Source of the DNA: Calditrichia bacterium
GTDB taxonomy: Bacteria > Calditrichota > Calditrichia > RBG-13-44-9 > J075
Reading direction: 5' to 3'
NCBI GenBank assembly: GCA_020635015.1
Contig: JACKAP010000007.1
Span: 62,001-126,000 of the forward strand
DNA: 64,000 nucleotides
In this document: positions 17,960 through 25,083 of the stretch, one piece after another
Layout: each line of letters starts with the position of its first letter
Numbering within the stretch: the stretch's first letter is position 1
The notes under the pieces: model-generated
Told to the model about the DNA's origin: nothing
The model's database searches: none
The model's input: only the letters and a program-made list of their open reading frames with translations
Made by a program: the position numbers and the translations under genes

Positions 17960-18784
17960 ATGCGCCCACCAGAGCTTCATCGTCCCCAGCCCTCTTCCCC
18001 GCCGCGGCGGGCGCTGATCCTGTTTACCAGCCACCCGGTCAAAGAGGCGCAGCGCAAGCAGCTTGGTGGCGGCAATGTGGAGAAGACTCAGCAGATCTAC
18101 CGCGCCTTCCTGGGGCATTTGCTGAAAACAATCACCGCCGCCCAACGCCAAACCGGCTTCGATATCATCGTCGCCTCCGATGAAGCAGACCAAGGCAATA
18201 TCGAAAAAGTCTTCCGCCATTTCCCCGGCGCGCCCGGCTATACCTTCCTGCCCCACGCGGGAAGCCGCTTCGGGGAAAAATTCGAATACGCCCTGGACGA
18301 TGCCTTCCACCGCGGTTATCAACAGGTGGCGATCATCGGCAACGACTGCCTGGACCTGACCCCGCAACTCCTGAACGATACCTTCTGTCAACTGGTGCAA
18401 AACGACGTGGTGCTGGGGCCGGCGGCGGACGGTGGTTTTTACCTGCTGGGACTGAATGCCTTCACCCCGGCGCTGTTCCGGGAGATGAGCTGGTGCGGAG
18501 CCACGGTGTTTTCGCAAATCAGCGCCAACATCGCCCGTCTCAAACTCAGCTTAAACCTGCTGCCCTGCCTGGCCGATATTGACGATGACCGCGACCTGAA
18601 AACCTGGCTGGCAGCGCCCTCCCCGGACGCGGAATCGCTTGCCAAGCACATTCTGATCGTATTATTAGCGCTCCATAGTTTTCACTTATATTACCAGCCT
18701 CCCTTTCTGCCCAAAACCCATTTAAGCAAACGCCTTTGGCAAAAACCGCCTCCTGAAATCCTTCCGACATCCCCATTGTGTTAA
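17960..18784 (+). CDS. DUF2064/TIGR04282-type transferase (rSAM-associated)
   Basis: This 274-residue cytosolic nucleotidyl/glycosyl-transferase-fold protein has RALILFTSHPVKEAQRKQLG at its start, then FEYALDDAF, IGNDCLDLTPQLL, VVLGPAADGGFYLLGL and LPCLADIDDDRDL. These blocks define the family annotated as 'transferase 1, rSAM/selenodomain-associated', and a radical SAM gene does follow. The ATG at 17960 is preferred. A GTG at 17897 falls inside a CAGATT-like repeat leader and would add an unconserved tail. The C-terminal 45 residues (hydrophobic then basic) extend beyond the usual domain end. The substrate is unknown. Confidence 0.78.
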   Translation: MRPPELHRPQPSSPPRRALILFTSHPVKEAQRKQLGGGNVEKTQQIYRAFLGHLLKTITAAQRQTGFDIIVASDEADQGNIEKVFRHFPGAPGYTFLPHAGSRFGEKFEYALDDAFHRGYQQVAIIGNDCLDLTPQLLNDTFCQLVQNDVVLGPAADGGFYLLGLNAFTPALFREMSWCGATVFSQISANIARLKLSLNLLPCLADIDDDRDLKTWLAAPSPDAESLAKHILIVLLALHSFHLYYQPPFLPKTHLSKRLWQKPPPEILPTSPLC

Positions 18785-18798
18785 ATTTAAGCCGAGTT

Positions 18799-18964
18799 GG
18801 TGGGTGAATCGTTAATGGGTTAATGGGTGTATGGGTTAATGGGAAAAAAACGGTGGTAGGGTAGGGTCACGACCTTACCGGTAGGGTCACGACCCTACCC
18901 TACGCGCCCTCCCCTCCATCACCCCATCACCCCATTCACCCATTAACCCATCAACCCATACACC
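18799..18964. repeat. Octamer-array hairpin with GTAGGGT palindromic core
   Basis: ATGGGTNN octamers (18812-18843) are followed by AAAAAAACGGTGGTAGGG, two partial inverted copies of GGTAGGGTCACGACC (18857-18902), and complementary CCCATNNA octamers (18916-18958). The same octamer plus GGTAGGGTAGGG architecture occurs at 29611-29712. It lies between the DUF2064 and radical SAM genes, ending about 20 bp before the radical SAM start. Confidence 0.72.
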
Positions 18965-18983
18965 ATTTCAATCCGGAGATCCC

Positions 18984-19907
18984 ATGGAAGCTTCTCCCGC
19001 ATTATCATATACCTCCCCTCCAGAGGTGCATCCCGAGCTGCATCTCGACGCGCTCGACAACCTCTGGTTCCAGGTCAGCGGCACCTTGTGCAACATCGCC
19101 TGCGACCACTGCTTCATCAGTTGCAGTCCCCGCAATCATTCCTTCGAATTGATGACCCTGGCCCAGATCGAACCGCATCTGGAAGCCTCGGCGGCGCTGG
19201 GGGTGAAGGAATATTACTTCACCGGCGGCGAACCGTTCATGAACAAAGAGATGCTCGACATCCTCGAGCGCACCCTGCGCTATGGTCCCGCCACCGTGCT
19301 GACCAACGGGATGCTGATCACCCCCGCCAAAGCCGCACGACTGCAGCACTTGGCGGACAACACCCGCTACTCCCTGGAACTGCGGGTCAGCCTCGACGGC
19401 TATACCGAGGCGATGAACGATGCCATTCGCGGCAAGGGTGTATTCAAAAAAGCCATGGCCGGGGTGGAGCGGCTCTATGCCCATGGGTTCCTGCCGATCA
19501 TCACTGTGACCAAAACCTGGGAAGATGCCGAAGATGAGGCGGTGCTGCAAGGGTTTGCCGATCTGCTGAAGTCCCACGGCTACGCCCGCCCGCGCATCAA
19601 GATCCTGCCCTCGCTGAAGTTGGGCAAGGAGATAGCCCGCACGCAGGGGTACGACCGCTACGAATACGTCACCGCGGAGATGCTTGAGGAATACGATTGC
19701 AGTCAGTTGATTTGCGCCAACAGCCGGGTGGTGACCAACCGGGGCGTCTATGTCTGCCCGATCCTGATCGAATCCCCATCCGCCCGGCTGGGCGACACAC
19801 TGGAGGACGCGAAACGCAGCTACGCCTTGCAGGAGCAGGCCTGCTACACCTGCTACCTCTACGGCGCGATCTGTTCCAACTTCAGCTCCGGAAAGCGGGA
19901 TGCCTGA
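18984..19907 (+). CDS. Radical SAM protein with SPASM-like C-terminal cysteines
   Basis: This 307-residue enzyme contains the Cx3Cx2C cluster motif (CNIACDHC, about residues 35-42), which binds the 4Fe-4S cluster that cleaves SAM. YYFTGGEPF (the GGE SAM motif) and a TIM-barrel pattern to about 200 follow. The C-terminal part holds further cysteines (CSQLIC, YVCPIL, ACYTCYLYGAIC), suggesting an auxiliary cluster as in SPASM/twitch proteins. CCGGAG lies upstream of the ATG. Its stop overlaps the next gene's start by eight bases. The neighbouring DUF2064 transferase fits a known association, and ArsS-like or peptide-modifying roles are possible. The product is not predicted. Confidence 0.87.
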   Translation: MEASPALSYTSPPEVHPELHLDALDNLWFQVSGTLCNIACDHCFISCSPRNHSFELMTLAQIEPHLEASAALGVKEYYFTGGEPFMNKEMLDILERTLRYGPATVLTNGMLITPAKAARLQHLADNTRYSLELRVSLDGYTEAMNDAIRGKGVFKKAMAGVERLYAHGFLPIITVTKTWEDAEDEAVLQGFADLLKSHGYARPRIKILPSLKLGKEIARTQGYDRYEYVTAEMLEEYDCSQLICANSRVVTNRGVYVCPILIESPSARLGDTLEDAKRSYALQEQACYTCYLYGAICSNFSSGKRDA

Positions 19908-20691
19908 TATGATGAAAAAAATTGCCCTGATCGGCGGGGTCTACAGCAATTATCTCGCCCTGCAGGAAACGATCAAAGACGCCCGCCGCCGCGGGGTGGA
20001 TGCCATCTACTGCCTGGGCGACCTCGGCGCCTTCGGTCCCCATCCGGACCGGGTGTTCCCGCTGCTAAGCGAAAATGAAATTGCGGTGGTGCAGGGAAAT
20101 TACGACCATTCCATCGGGAACGATCTCCAGGATTGCCAATGCGGCTACACCGATCCCCGCGATAATTACTTCGCCAAAATCAGCTACGACTACACCTACG
20201 CCAACACCAGCGGAGAAAACAAGCGCTGGATGAAGGCGCTTCCGCCGGAGATCCGCCTGGAAATGGGCGGTTACCGGGTGCTGCTTTGCCACGGCTCGCC
20301 GCGCAAGATGAATGAGTTCCTGTGGGAGTCGACCACCCCGGCCCATTTTTTGGAGAAACTTTGCCGGGATCATCAGGCGGATATCATCTGCGCCACCCAC
20401 ACCGGCATTCACTGGCAAGTGGAACTGCCCGGCGATCAGCATTTCGCCAACGTCGGGGTGATCGGCCGTCCGGAGAATGACGGGCAGACCCATGTGGGCT
20501 ACATGATCCTGGAAGTCGATCCCCGGCCGGTCTTCCGCTACATTCCGGTCGAATACGACTACCGCCGGCTGGCCCGGGAGATGCAGGAAGAAAAGCTTCC
20601 GGAGGAATTCGTGGAAACCGTGCTCACCGGCTGGTGGACCACCTGTCTGGAGATCCTGCCGGCGAAGGAGCGTATCCGCGGGAAATTCTGA
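19900..20691 (+). CDS. Metallophosphoesterase-fold protein lacking the first metal motif
   Basis: The protein has 263 residues and a calcineurin-like fold. Block II (YCLGDLGAFGPHPDRV), block III (GNYDH), the CHGSP block and an ATHTG block near the C-terminal side are clear. In block I the usual DxH metal ligands are replaced: the sequence reads IGGVYSN where family members have a form such as ISDVHSN. One metal site should therefore be altered, and activity may differ from normal phosphodiesterases. The gene overlaps the radical SAM stop, so both are translated together. Starts at 19900, 19909 or 19912 are possible; the last gives the cleanest N-terminus (MKKIALIGG). Confidence 0.8.
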   Translation: MPDMMKKIALIGGVYSNYLALQETIKDARRRGVDAIYCLGDLGAFGPHPDRVFPLLSENEIAVVQGNYDHSIGNDLQDCQCGYTDPRDNYFAKISYDYTYANTSGENKRWMKALPPEIRLEMGGYRVLLCHGSPRKMNEFLWESTTPAHFLEKLCRDHQADIICATHTGIHWQVELPGDQHFANVGVIGRPENDGQTHVGYMILEVDPRPVFRYIPVEYDYRRLAREMQEEKLPEEFVETVLTGWWTTCLEILPAKERIRGKF

Positions 20692-20710
20692 TTGCGGTGA
20701 TTGCAGTATC

Positions 20711-20839
20711 TCGTTCCACGCTGAGCGTGGAACGTAATGGCTGACGCTCTGCGTCAGCGCAGCGTATTTGCACTTTCTGCCGCTCCGTTGACCGGACGCA
20801 GAGCGTCCCGGTCAACGTTCCACGCTGAGCGTGGAACGA
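20711..20839. repeat. REP-type palindromes (two outer copies, two inner)
   Basis: CGTTCCACGCTGAGCGTGGA, a near-perfect palindrome, occurs at both ends (about 20713 and 20817). Between them lie TGACGCTCTGCGTCA and GACGCAGAGCGTC palindromes. Similar ACGCTCTGCGT sequences are common REP elements in many bacteria. They occupy the gap between the metallophosphoesterase and the porin and can form strong stem-loops on either strand. Confidence 0.75.
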
Positions 20840-20887
20840 GTGCGAAGTAAAACATATTTCACTGTTCAAATACCAGAGGAAACGATC

Positions 20888-22027
20888 ATGAAACGGTTCT
20901 CAAGACATAAACGGTATTGCTTAATCATTATCATGTTGTTCGCGCTTCCGGCCTTTTCCCAGACCATCAGCTACCAGCCGGGAGGCGGCATTCAGTTCCA
21001 TTCGCCGGAAGAGAATTGGAAATTCCGCCTGCTCGGATACATCCAGAGCACCCACACCTTTCACAGCACCGCCGAAAACGAGGCGGTCAGCAACGACTTC
21101 TTCGTGCGCCGGGCCCGGCTCGACGTGATCTTCGATTATCTCAACCGCTACCAGATCTTTTTCGAGCTGGACGGCCGGGGCAGCCGAACCGAGCTGGTGC
21201 TGGGGCAGTTCGATGTGCGCTATTTTAAGCATCATAAGCTGCAGATCGGCAAATTCATCACCCCCTTCTCCCCGGAAAACCTGCGCTCATCGCGCAGCCT
21301 GACCACCGTGGAGCGTTACAGCGCCCTCAACAGCATGTTCCTGCTCCCGGCGCTGGACACCCAGTACGGGATCATGTTCCACGGCAAAGGAACCATCATC
21401 GACTATTACCTGAGCATCACCAACGGCAACGGCAAGGCCTCGGACAACCTGCGGGAGAACAATGACGCCAAGGACATCCAGGCCAGCCTGAGATATCATC
21501 CCGGCAAGGCGGTCAGCATCGGGGGCAGCTTCAATTTTTCCGAGGAGCGGGCGCAGTTGCTGCGGCTGGTCGACCACACCTTCAACAGCTTCAACCAGGC
21601 GAAGATCAGCGGGCAACGTCTCGGCTATCTGCTGGAGCTGTCCTATGATCTCAATCCCCTCCTTTTGCGCACGGAGGGTTTTCAGTTCCAGTACGATGCG
21701 CCGTTATCTTCCGAGCAGCAGGTGGGCAAATTCCGCGGCGGCTATTTGGAAGCAGGATATTTCCTGAGCGGCAATACCAGCAACGGCTTTCAATTGCTCG
21801 CAAGGATCGAGAGCGCCGAATACGGCGATCTGCACCCCAGCCTGGCCGGCCCCACCCGCCTGACCAGCTACCTGCTGGGCAACAACTTCTACCGCGACGG
21901 CATTTTCCGCCTGCAGGTCAACCTGATCTACGAGCAGGCCAACCGCCCCTCGCAACTGCAAGAGACCCGCTTCAGCGGGAAGGAAGATACGTTTGAGATA
22001 TTGACGATGGTGCAGATGAAGTTTTGA
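20888..22027 (+). CDS. Phosphate-selective porin O/P family outer-membrane protein
   Basis: The protein has 379 residues with a signal peptide (basic start, LIIIMLFALPAFS, cleavage near FSQ). The mature protein is a predicted 16-strand barrel. GYIQSTHTFHS, NDFFVRRARLDVIFDYLNRYQIFFEL and LQIGKFITPFSPENLRSSRS match the OprO/OprP family (Porin_O_P), and the chain ends in the aromatic Phe (VQMKF) typical of barrel insertion. AGAGGA lies upstream of the ATG at 20888. Substrate selectivity cannot be judged, but an anionic solute is plausible. The neighbour downstream is a sodium/solute symporter, so import of a shared substrate is possible. Confidence 0.85.
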   Translation: MKRFSRHKRYCLIIIMLFALPAFSQTISYQPGGGIQFHSPEENWKFRLLGYIQSTHTFHSTAENEAVSNDFFVRRARLDVIFDYLNRYQIFFELDGRGSRTELVLGQFDVRYFKHHKLQIGKFITPFSPENLRSSRSLTTVERYSALNSMFLLPALDTQYGIMFHGKGTIIDYYLSITNGNGKASDNLRENNDAKDIQASLRYHPGKAVSIGGSFNFSEERAQLLRLVDHTFNSFNQAKISGQRLGYLLELSYDLNPLLLRTEGFQFQYDAPLSSEQQVGKFRGGYLEAGYFLSGNTSNGFQLLARIESAEYGDLHPSLAGPTRLTSYLLGNNFYRDGIFRLQVNLIYEQANRPSQLQETRFSGKEDTFEILTMVQMKF

Positions 22028-22059
22028 GGTTGGAGGTGGAAATGGAATCAGTGCGTTGT

Positions 22060-22153
22060 GGATGGGTGGATGGGTGGATGGGTAAAAACGGACGTCGATA
22101 TCAAGTCCCGGAATCTATCACCCATTCACCCATTCACCCATTCACCCATTCAC
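22060..22153. repeat. Octamer-array hairpin element sharing its core with 8296-8416
   Basis: ATGGGTGG octamers (22061-22084) run into GTAAAAACGGACGTCGATAT and CAAGTC. Complementary CCATTCAC octamers follow (22117-22153). The core is the reverse complement of the core at 8361-8387 with about one mismatch, so the two are copies of one element in opposite orientation. It ends shortly before the symporter ribosome site. Confidence 0.78.
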
Positions 22154-22180
22154 AGAAAAATCAATTCGAGGAATAGACAC

Positions 22181-23548
22181 ATGTCCACCGCACTCTACTG
22201 GCAATGGGGCCTGGTGATCGCTTCTTCCCTGGCCCTCTACCTGATATCGCCGCTGGCCCGCAGCGAAAAAAGCTTCTTCAGCGGGGTTTCCTCCCGCGAC
22301 CAACAGCCGGGGTTCTGGATCCTGACCTTCAGCCTGGTGATCAGTTGGCTGTTCGCCAAGTCGATCACCAATGCCGCCAACCTGGGGATGAGCTTCGGGA
22401 TTGTCGGCGGGCTGGCCTATGCGATGTATTATTTTTCCTTCCTCACTGCCGGGATCATCATTTACCGGATGCGGAAGGAGGGAGGCTTTCGCAGCCTGCA
22501 TGAATTTCTCTCCGGCAAATTCGGCGCCGGGGCGATGGCGGTATTCTCTCTGGTGATCAGCATCCGGCTGCTCAACGAAGTATGGTCGAATTCCGCGGTG
22601 ATCGGCAGCTACTTCGGTAAAGCCGGCTCCGGGCAGTACATTGCCGCAGTGCTGGTCTTCACCGGCCTGACCCTGGCCTACTCCCTGAAGGGCGGTCTGC
22701 GCAGCTCGCTGATCACCGACATGATCCAGATGGTGCTCTTCGGGGTGCTGCTGCTGATCATCCTCGGCTATGTGATCCCGGCAAAGGGCGAGCTGACCCC
22801 CTTCATCACCTCCGGCACCTGGGCAATGGATTCCGGGCTGAATTTGTTTTTCGTGGCAATGATCCAGGTGTTCAGCTATCCCTTTCACGATCCGGTGCTG
22901 ACCGATCGCGGCTTCATCTCCGATCCCCGCACCACCCTGCGCAGCTTCATCGCCGCCACCGCGATCGGCTTTATCGCCATCGCGCTCTTCAGCTTCGTCG
23001 GCATTTACGGGCAGTTTCTCGGCCTTAAGGGCGAGGCGGCGGTGGAGGTGGCCAGAACCTTCGGCCTGGGGATGATGCTGATTACCAACTTCATCATGAT
23101 CACCTCCGCTGCCTCCACCCTGGATTCTACCTTCGCCTCGGTTTCCAAGCTGGCGGTGGTCGACTGGATCGTCAAGGGGCGCCGGGCGGTGCACTCTCTC
23201 AGCCGTGGGCGCTGGGTGATGATCGTAACTGCCGTCGGGGGGCTGATCCCGCTGCTCTTTGCCCCGCAGATCATCTCCGCCACCACCATCAGCGGCACCA
23301 TGGTGCTGGGACTGGCGCCGGTATTTATCTTCTGGCGGATGCCCGCCCCGGCCATTTCCTTTCATCTGTCGGTCTGGACCGGCATCTTTGCGGGAATCAT
23401 CCTGGCCTTCGGCTGGCTGCCGGCTTCGCTGCATCTGACCGGAGGGAAATATGCCGATCTTTTCGCCATTAATATCTATGCGACGGTGATCAGTTTTGCA
23501 CTATTCCTGTTGCCAGCCCTGCTGCGATACCGGCGTCAGGATGTTTGA
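22181..23548 (+). CDS. Sodium/solute symporter (SSS family)
   Basis: This inner-membrane transporter of 455 residues has about thirteen hydrophobic segments. The SSS pattern is seen in LVISWLFAKSITNAANLG near TM2, GGLRSSLITDMIQMVLFG (the family signature region) and a TM8-like ITSAASTLDSTFASVSKL that carries Ser/Thr residues typical of the second sodium site. ATG 22181 with GAGGA upstream is chosen. A longer frame from 22058 is made of octamer-repeat sequence and is rejected. The substrate (sugar, proline, carboxylate or other) cannot be inferred. Confidence 0.86.
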   Translation: MSTALYWQWGLVIASSLALYLISPLARSEKSFFSGVSSRDQQPGFWILTFSLVISWLFAKSITNAANLGMSFGIVGGLAYAMYYFSFLTAGIIIYRMRKEGGFRSLHEFLSGKFGAGAMAVFSLVISIRLLNEVWSNSAVIGSYFGKAGSGQYIAAVLVFTGLTLAYSLKGGLRSSLITDMIQMVLFGVLLLIILGYVIPAKGELTPFITSGTWAMDSGLNLFFVAMIQVFSYPFHDPVLTDRGFISDPRTTLRSFIAATAIGFIAIALFSFVGIYGQFLGLKGEAAVEVARTFGLGMMLITNFIMITSAASTLDSTFASVSKLAVVDWIVKGRRAVHSLSRGRWVMIVTAVGGLIPLLFAPQIISATTISGTMVLGLAPVFIFWRMPAPAISFHLSVWTGIFAGIILAFGWLPASLHLTGGKYADLFAINIYATVISFALFLLPALLRYRRQDV

Positions 23549-23562
23549 CATACCGCGAGCGT

Positions 23563-23652
23563 GGGACCGCCCCTGACGGGGTTAACTTGGGACCGCCCCT
23601 GACGGGGCTAGTGCGGATTGGTTGGTTTATGTCACCGGCCTGACGGCCGGTG
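23563..23652. repeat. Repeated GGGACCGCCCCTGACGGGG units and a palindrome
   Basis: Two copies of GGGACCGCCCCTGACGGGG (23563-23581, 23589-23607), each able to fold through CCCCTGACGGGG, are followed by the palindrome CACCGGCCTGACGGCCGGTG (23633-23652). Together with the hairpin at 23737 they fill the 361-bp gap between the symporter and the sigma factor. No gene is seen in the gap. Confidence 0.65.
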
Positions 23653-23736
23653 TTGACTTGGTCGGCACCTTCGGGGCTGAAAACCAACGATTTGCTTAAT
23701 TTTGCGCTGCATGCTAATTTGACTTTACCATGTCAG

Positions 23737-23817
23737 TTCCGGGCTGCACGAAAAGATCGCCCCAAAATATTTGCCGTTCCAAGGATGCCTTGAGCGATCT
23801 TTTCGTGCAGTCCGGAA
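23737..23817. repeat. 24-bp inverted repeat upstream of ECF sigma factor
   Basis: Arms 23737-23760 and 23794-23817 are complementary at 23 of 24 positions (GGCTGCACGAAAAGATCGC in the left arm), separated by 33 bases. The structure lies about 90 bp upstream of the sigma-factor start codon, in a position to affect its transcript. It could instead be a small mobile repeat. No T-run follows, so a simple terminator is less likely. Confidence 0.65.
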
Positions 23818-23909
23818 TTGCAATTAAATTTTTTGTTGAATTGCAGAAAATATCGCGTAAGTTTGTAACCTTTACAACCGTGGATCAATCAAACAAACGT
23901 AACGAGAAC

Positions 23910-24494
23910 ATGAACAACAGCAGGGATTTAGTCAAACGTGTTAAAGCAGGGGAAGAAGCGGCCTACGCTGAGCTTGTCAACCTGTACAGCGACCGGATCT
24001 ACAACCTGGCCTTGCGCATTCTGCGCCGAAATGATGAAGCGGCGGACGTGCTGCAGGAAACCTTTATCAAAGTTTTTGAAAAGATCGACACTTTCGACGG
24101 CCGCTCGGATTTCTTTACCTGGATCTACCGCATCGCCACCAATCTGAGCCTGATGAAGATGCGCAAGAATAAGCGCACGGTGCTGACCGACGAAGACCTG
24201 GAAGCGCAATTTGACCGCCCCGACAGTGCGGAGATACAAGAATGGCGCTCCCTGCCGCTGCAAAATTTGCTGACCGAGGAGTTTCGCCGCCATCTCGACC
24301 GGGCAGTCGATTCACTTTCGGAGATCTACCGGTCGGTATTTGTGCTGCGCGATTTGGAAAATTTATCGATCAAGGAAACCAGCAATATTCTCGGCATTAC
24401 CGAGACCAATGTCAAAGTCCGTCTAAAACGCGCCCGGATGTTTCTGCGGGAGCAATTAGCTGATTATATGAGTGAACAGGTTAAGGAGAGTTAG
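23910..24494 (+). CDS. RNA polymerase ECF-type sigma factor
   Basis: This 194-residue sigma-70 family protein contains only regions 2 and 4. Region 2 includes AYAELVNLYSDRIYNLALRIL, DVLQETFIKVF and FFTWIYRIATNLSLMKMR (core binding and -10 recognition). Region 4 includes LSEIYRSVFVLRDLENLSIKE and the helix-turn-helix TETNVKVRLKRARMFLRE for -35 recognition. ATG 23910 gives the canonical length, whereas a longer frame from 23730 begins within the inverted repeat. It lies 3 bp ahead of a short zinc-finger anti-sigma gene, the usual ECF pairing. The promoter it recognises was not identified. Confidence 0.93.
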   Translation: MNNSRDLVKRVKAGEEAAYAELVNLYSDRIYNLALRILRRNDEAADVLQETFIKVFEKIDTFDGRSDFFTWIYRIATNLSLMKMRKNKRTVLTDEDLEAQFDRPDSAEIQEWRSLPLQNLLTEEFRRHLDRAVDSLSEIYRSVFVLRDLENLSIKETSNILGITETNVKVRLKRARMFLREQLADYMSEQVKES

Positions 24495-24497
24495 GCA

Positions 24498-24731
24498 ATG
24501 TCGCCGCACACCAAAAAAATCGTTGATGAGCTGTGCAACTACCTGGGGTACGATTTTCAGAGCCCCATGTGCAAGGAGCTGCACGAGCACGTCAAGCATT
24601 GCCCGGAATGCCAGCAATATATCGACTCCGTCAAGATGACCGTGAAGATCTGCCAGGACGTCCACCCCCCGGAACCGGTGCCGGAGACGGTTAAGCAGGA
24701 ATTGCTCAAAAAGATCAAATCACCCAAATAG
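24498..24731 (+). CDS. Short zinc-binding anti-sigma factor
   Basis: This soluble protein of 77 residues contains Hx3Cx2C (HVKHCPEC, about residues 30-37) after MCKELHEH, the ZAS motif that coordinates zinc in anti-sigma factors. No membrane segment or sensor domain follows, so it is cytosolic and shorter than membrane-anchored ZAS proteins. It sits three bases after the ECF sigma gene and presumably sequesters that sigma factor. It could release sigma upon thiol oxidation, as in RsrA-type proteins, but that is inference. Confidence 0.82.
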   Translation: MSPHTKKIVDELCNYLGYDFQSPMCKELHEHVKHCPECQQYIDSVKMTVKICQDVHPPEPVPETVKQELLKKIKSPK

Positions 24732-24752
24732 CCCCGGCAAATTTCCCATCAT

Positions 24753-24969
24753 AATTGCACACAGATTCCACAGATCAAACAGATTTTCACAAATCATTCC
24801 TTTTGTAGCCGCACTATGCATAGTGCGGCTACAAAAGGATGATGCGATTTTATGAATTTCCTCACTTAAACTCCGTTTTTCCCCATCAACCCATTAACCC
24901 ATCAACCCATTAACCCATTAACAGGGTATCTGCGTAAATCTGTCCAATCTGTGGAATCTGCGTGCAATT
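24753..24969. repeat. Composite element with 36-bp terminal inverted repeats and 42-bp palindrome
   Basis: The left end (24753-24791) starts AATTGCACACAGATTCCACA. The right end (24934-24969) is its near-perfect inverted copy, ending TGGAATCTGCGTGCAATT. Inside are a perfect 42-bp palindrome at 24798-24839 (half-site TTTTGTAGCCGCACTATGCA) and a block of CCCATNAA octamers at 24881-24922. It fills the gap between the anti-sigma gene and the TraB gene, and no ORF is supported. It resembles a non-autonomous mobile element built from the repeat families of this window. Confidence 0.7.
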
Positions 24970-25083
24970 AAAACCTGCGTGCAATTCAGCCGTAATTTTT
25001 TCGAAAACCTAGCTACCAATTCCCTTTTTTATGCCTATATTATCCGCTTAACCGGAAACCCGCAGGAGGCCTGTAAAGCGATC

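Noticed and set aside
22142..23434. 430-codon antisense frame opposite the SSS symporter
   Set aside because: Rich in Gly/Asp/His/Gln with no family motif, and the sense strand encodes a clear transporter.
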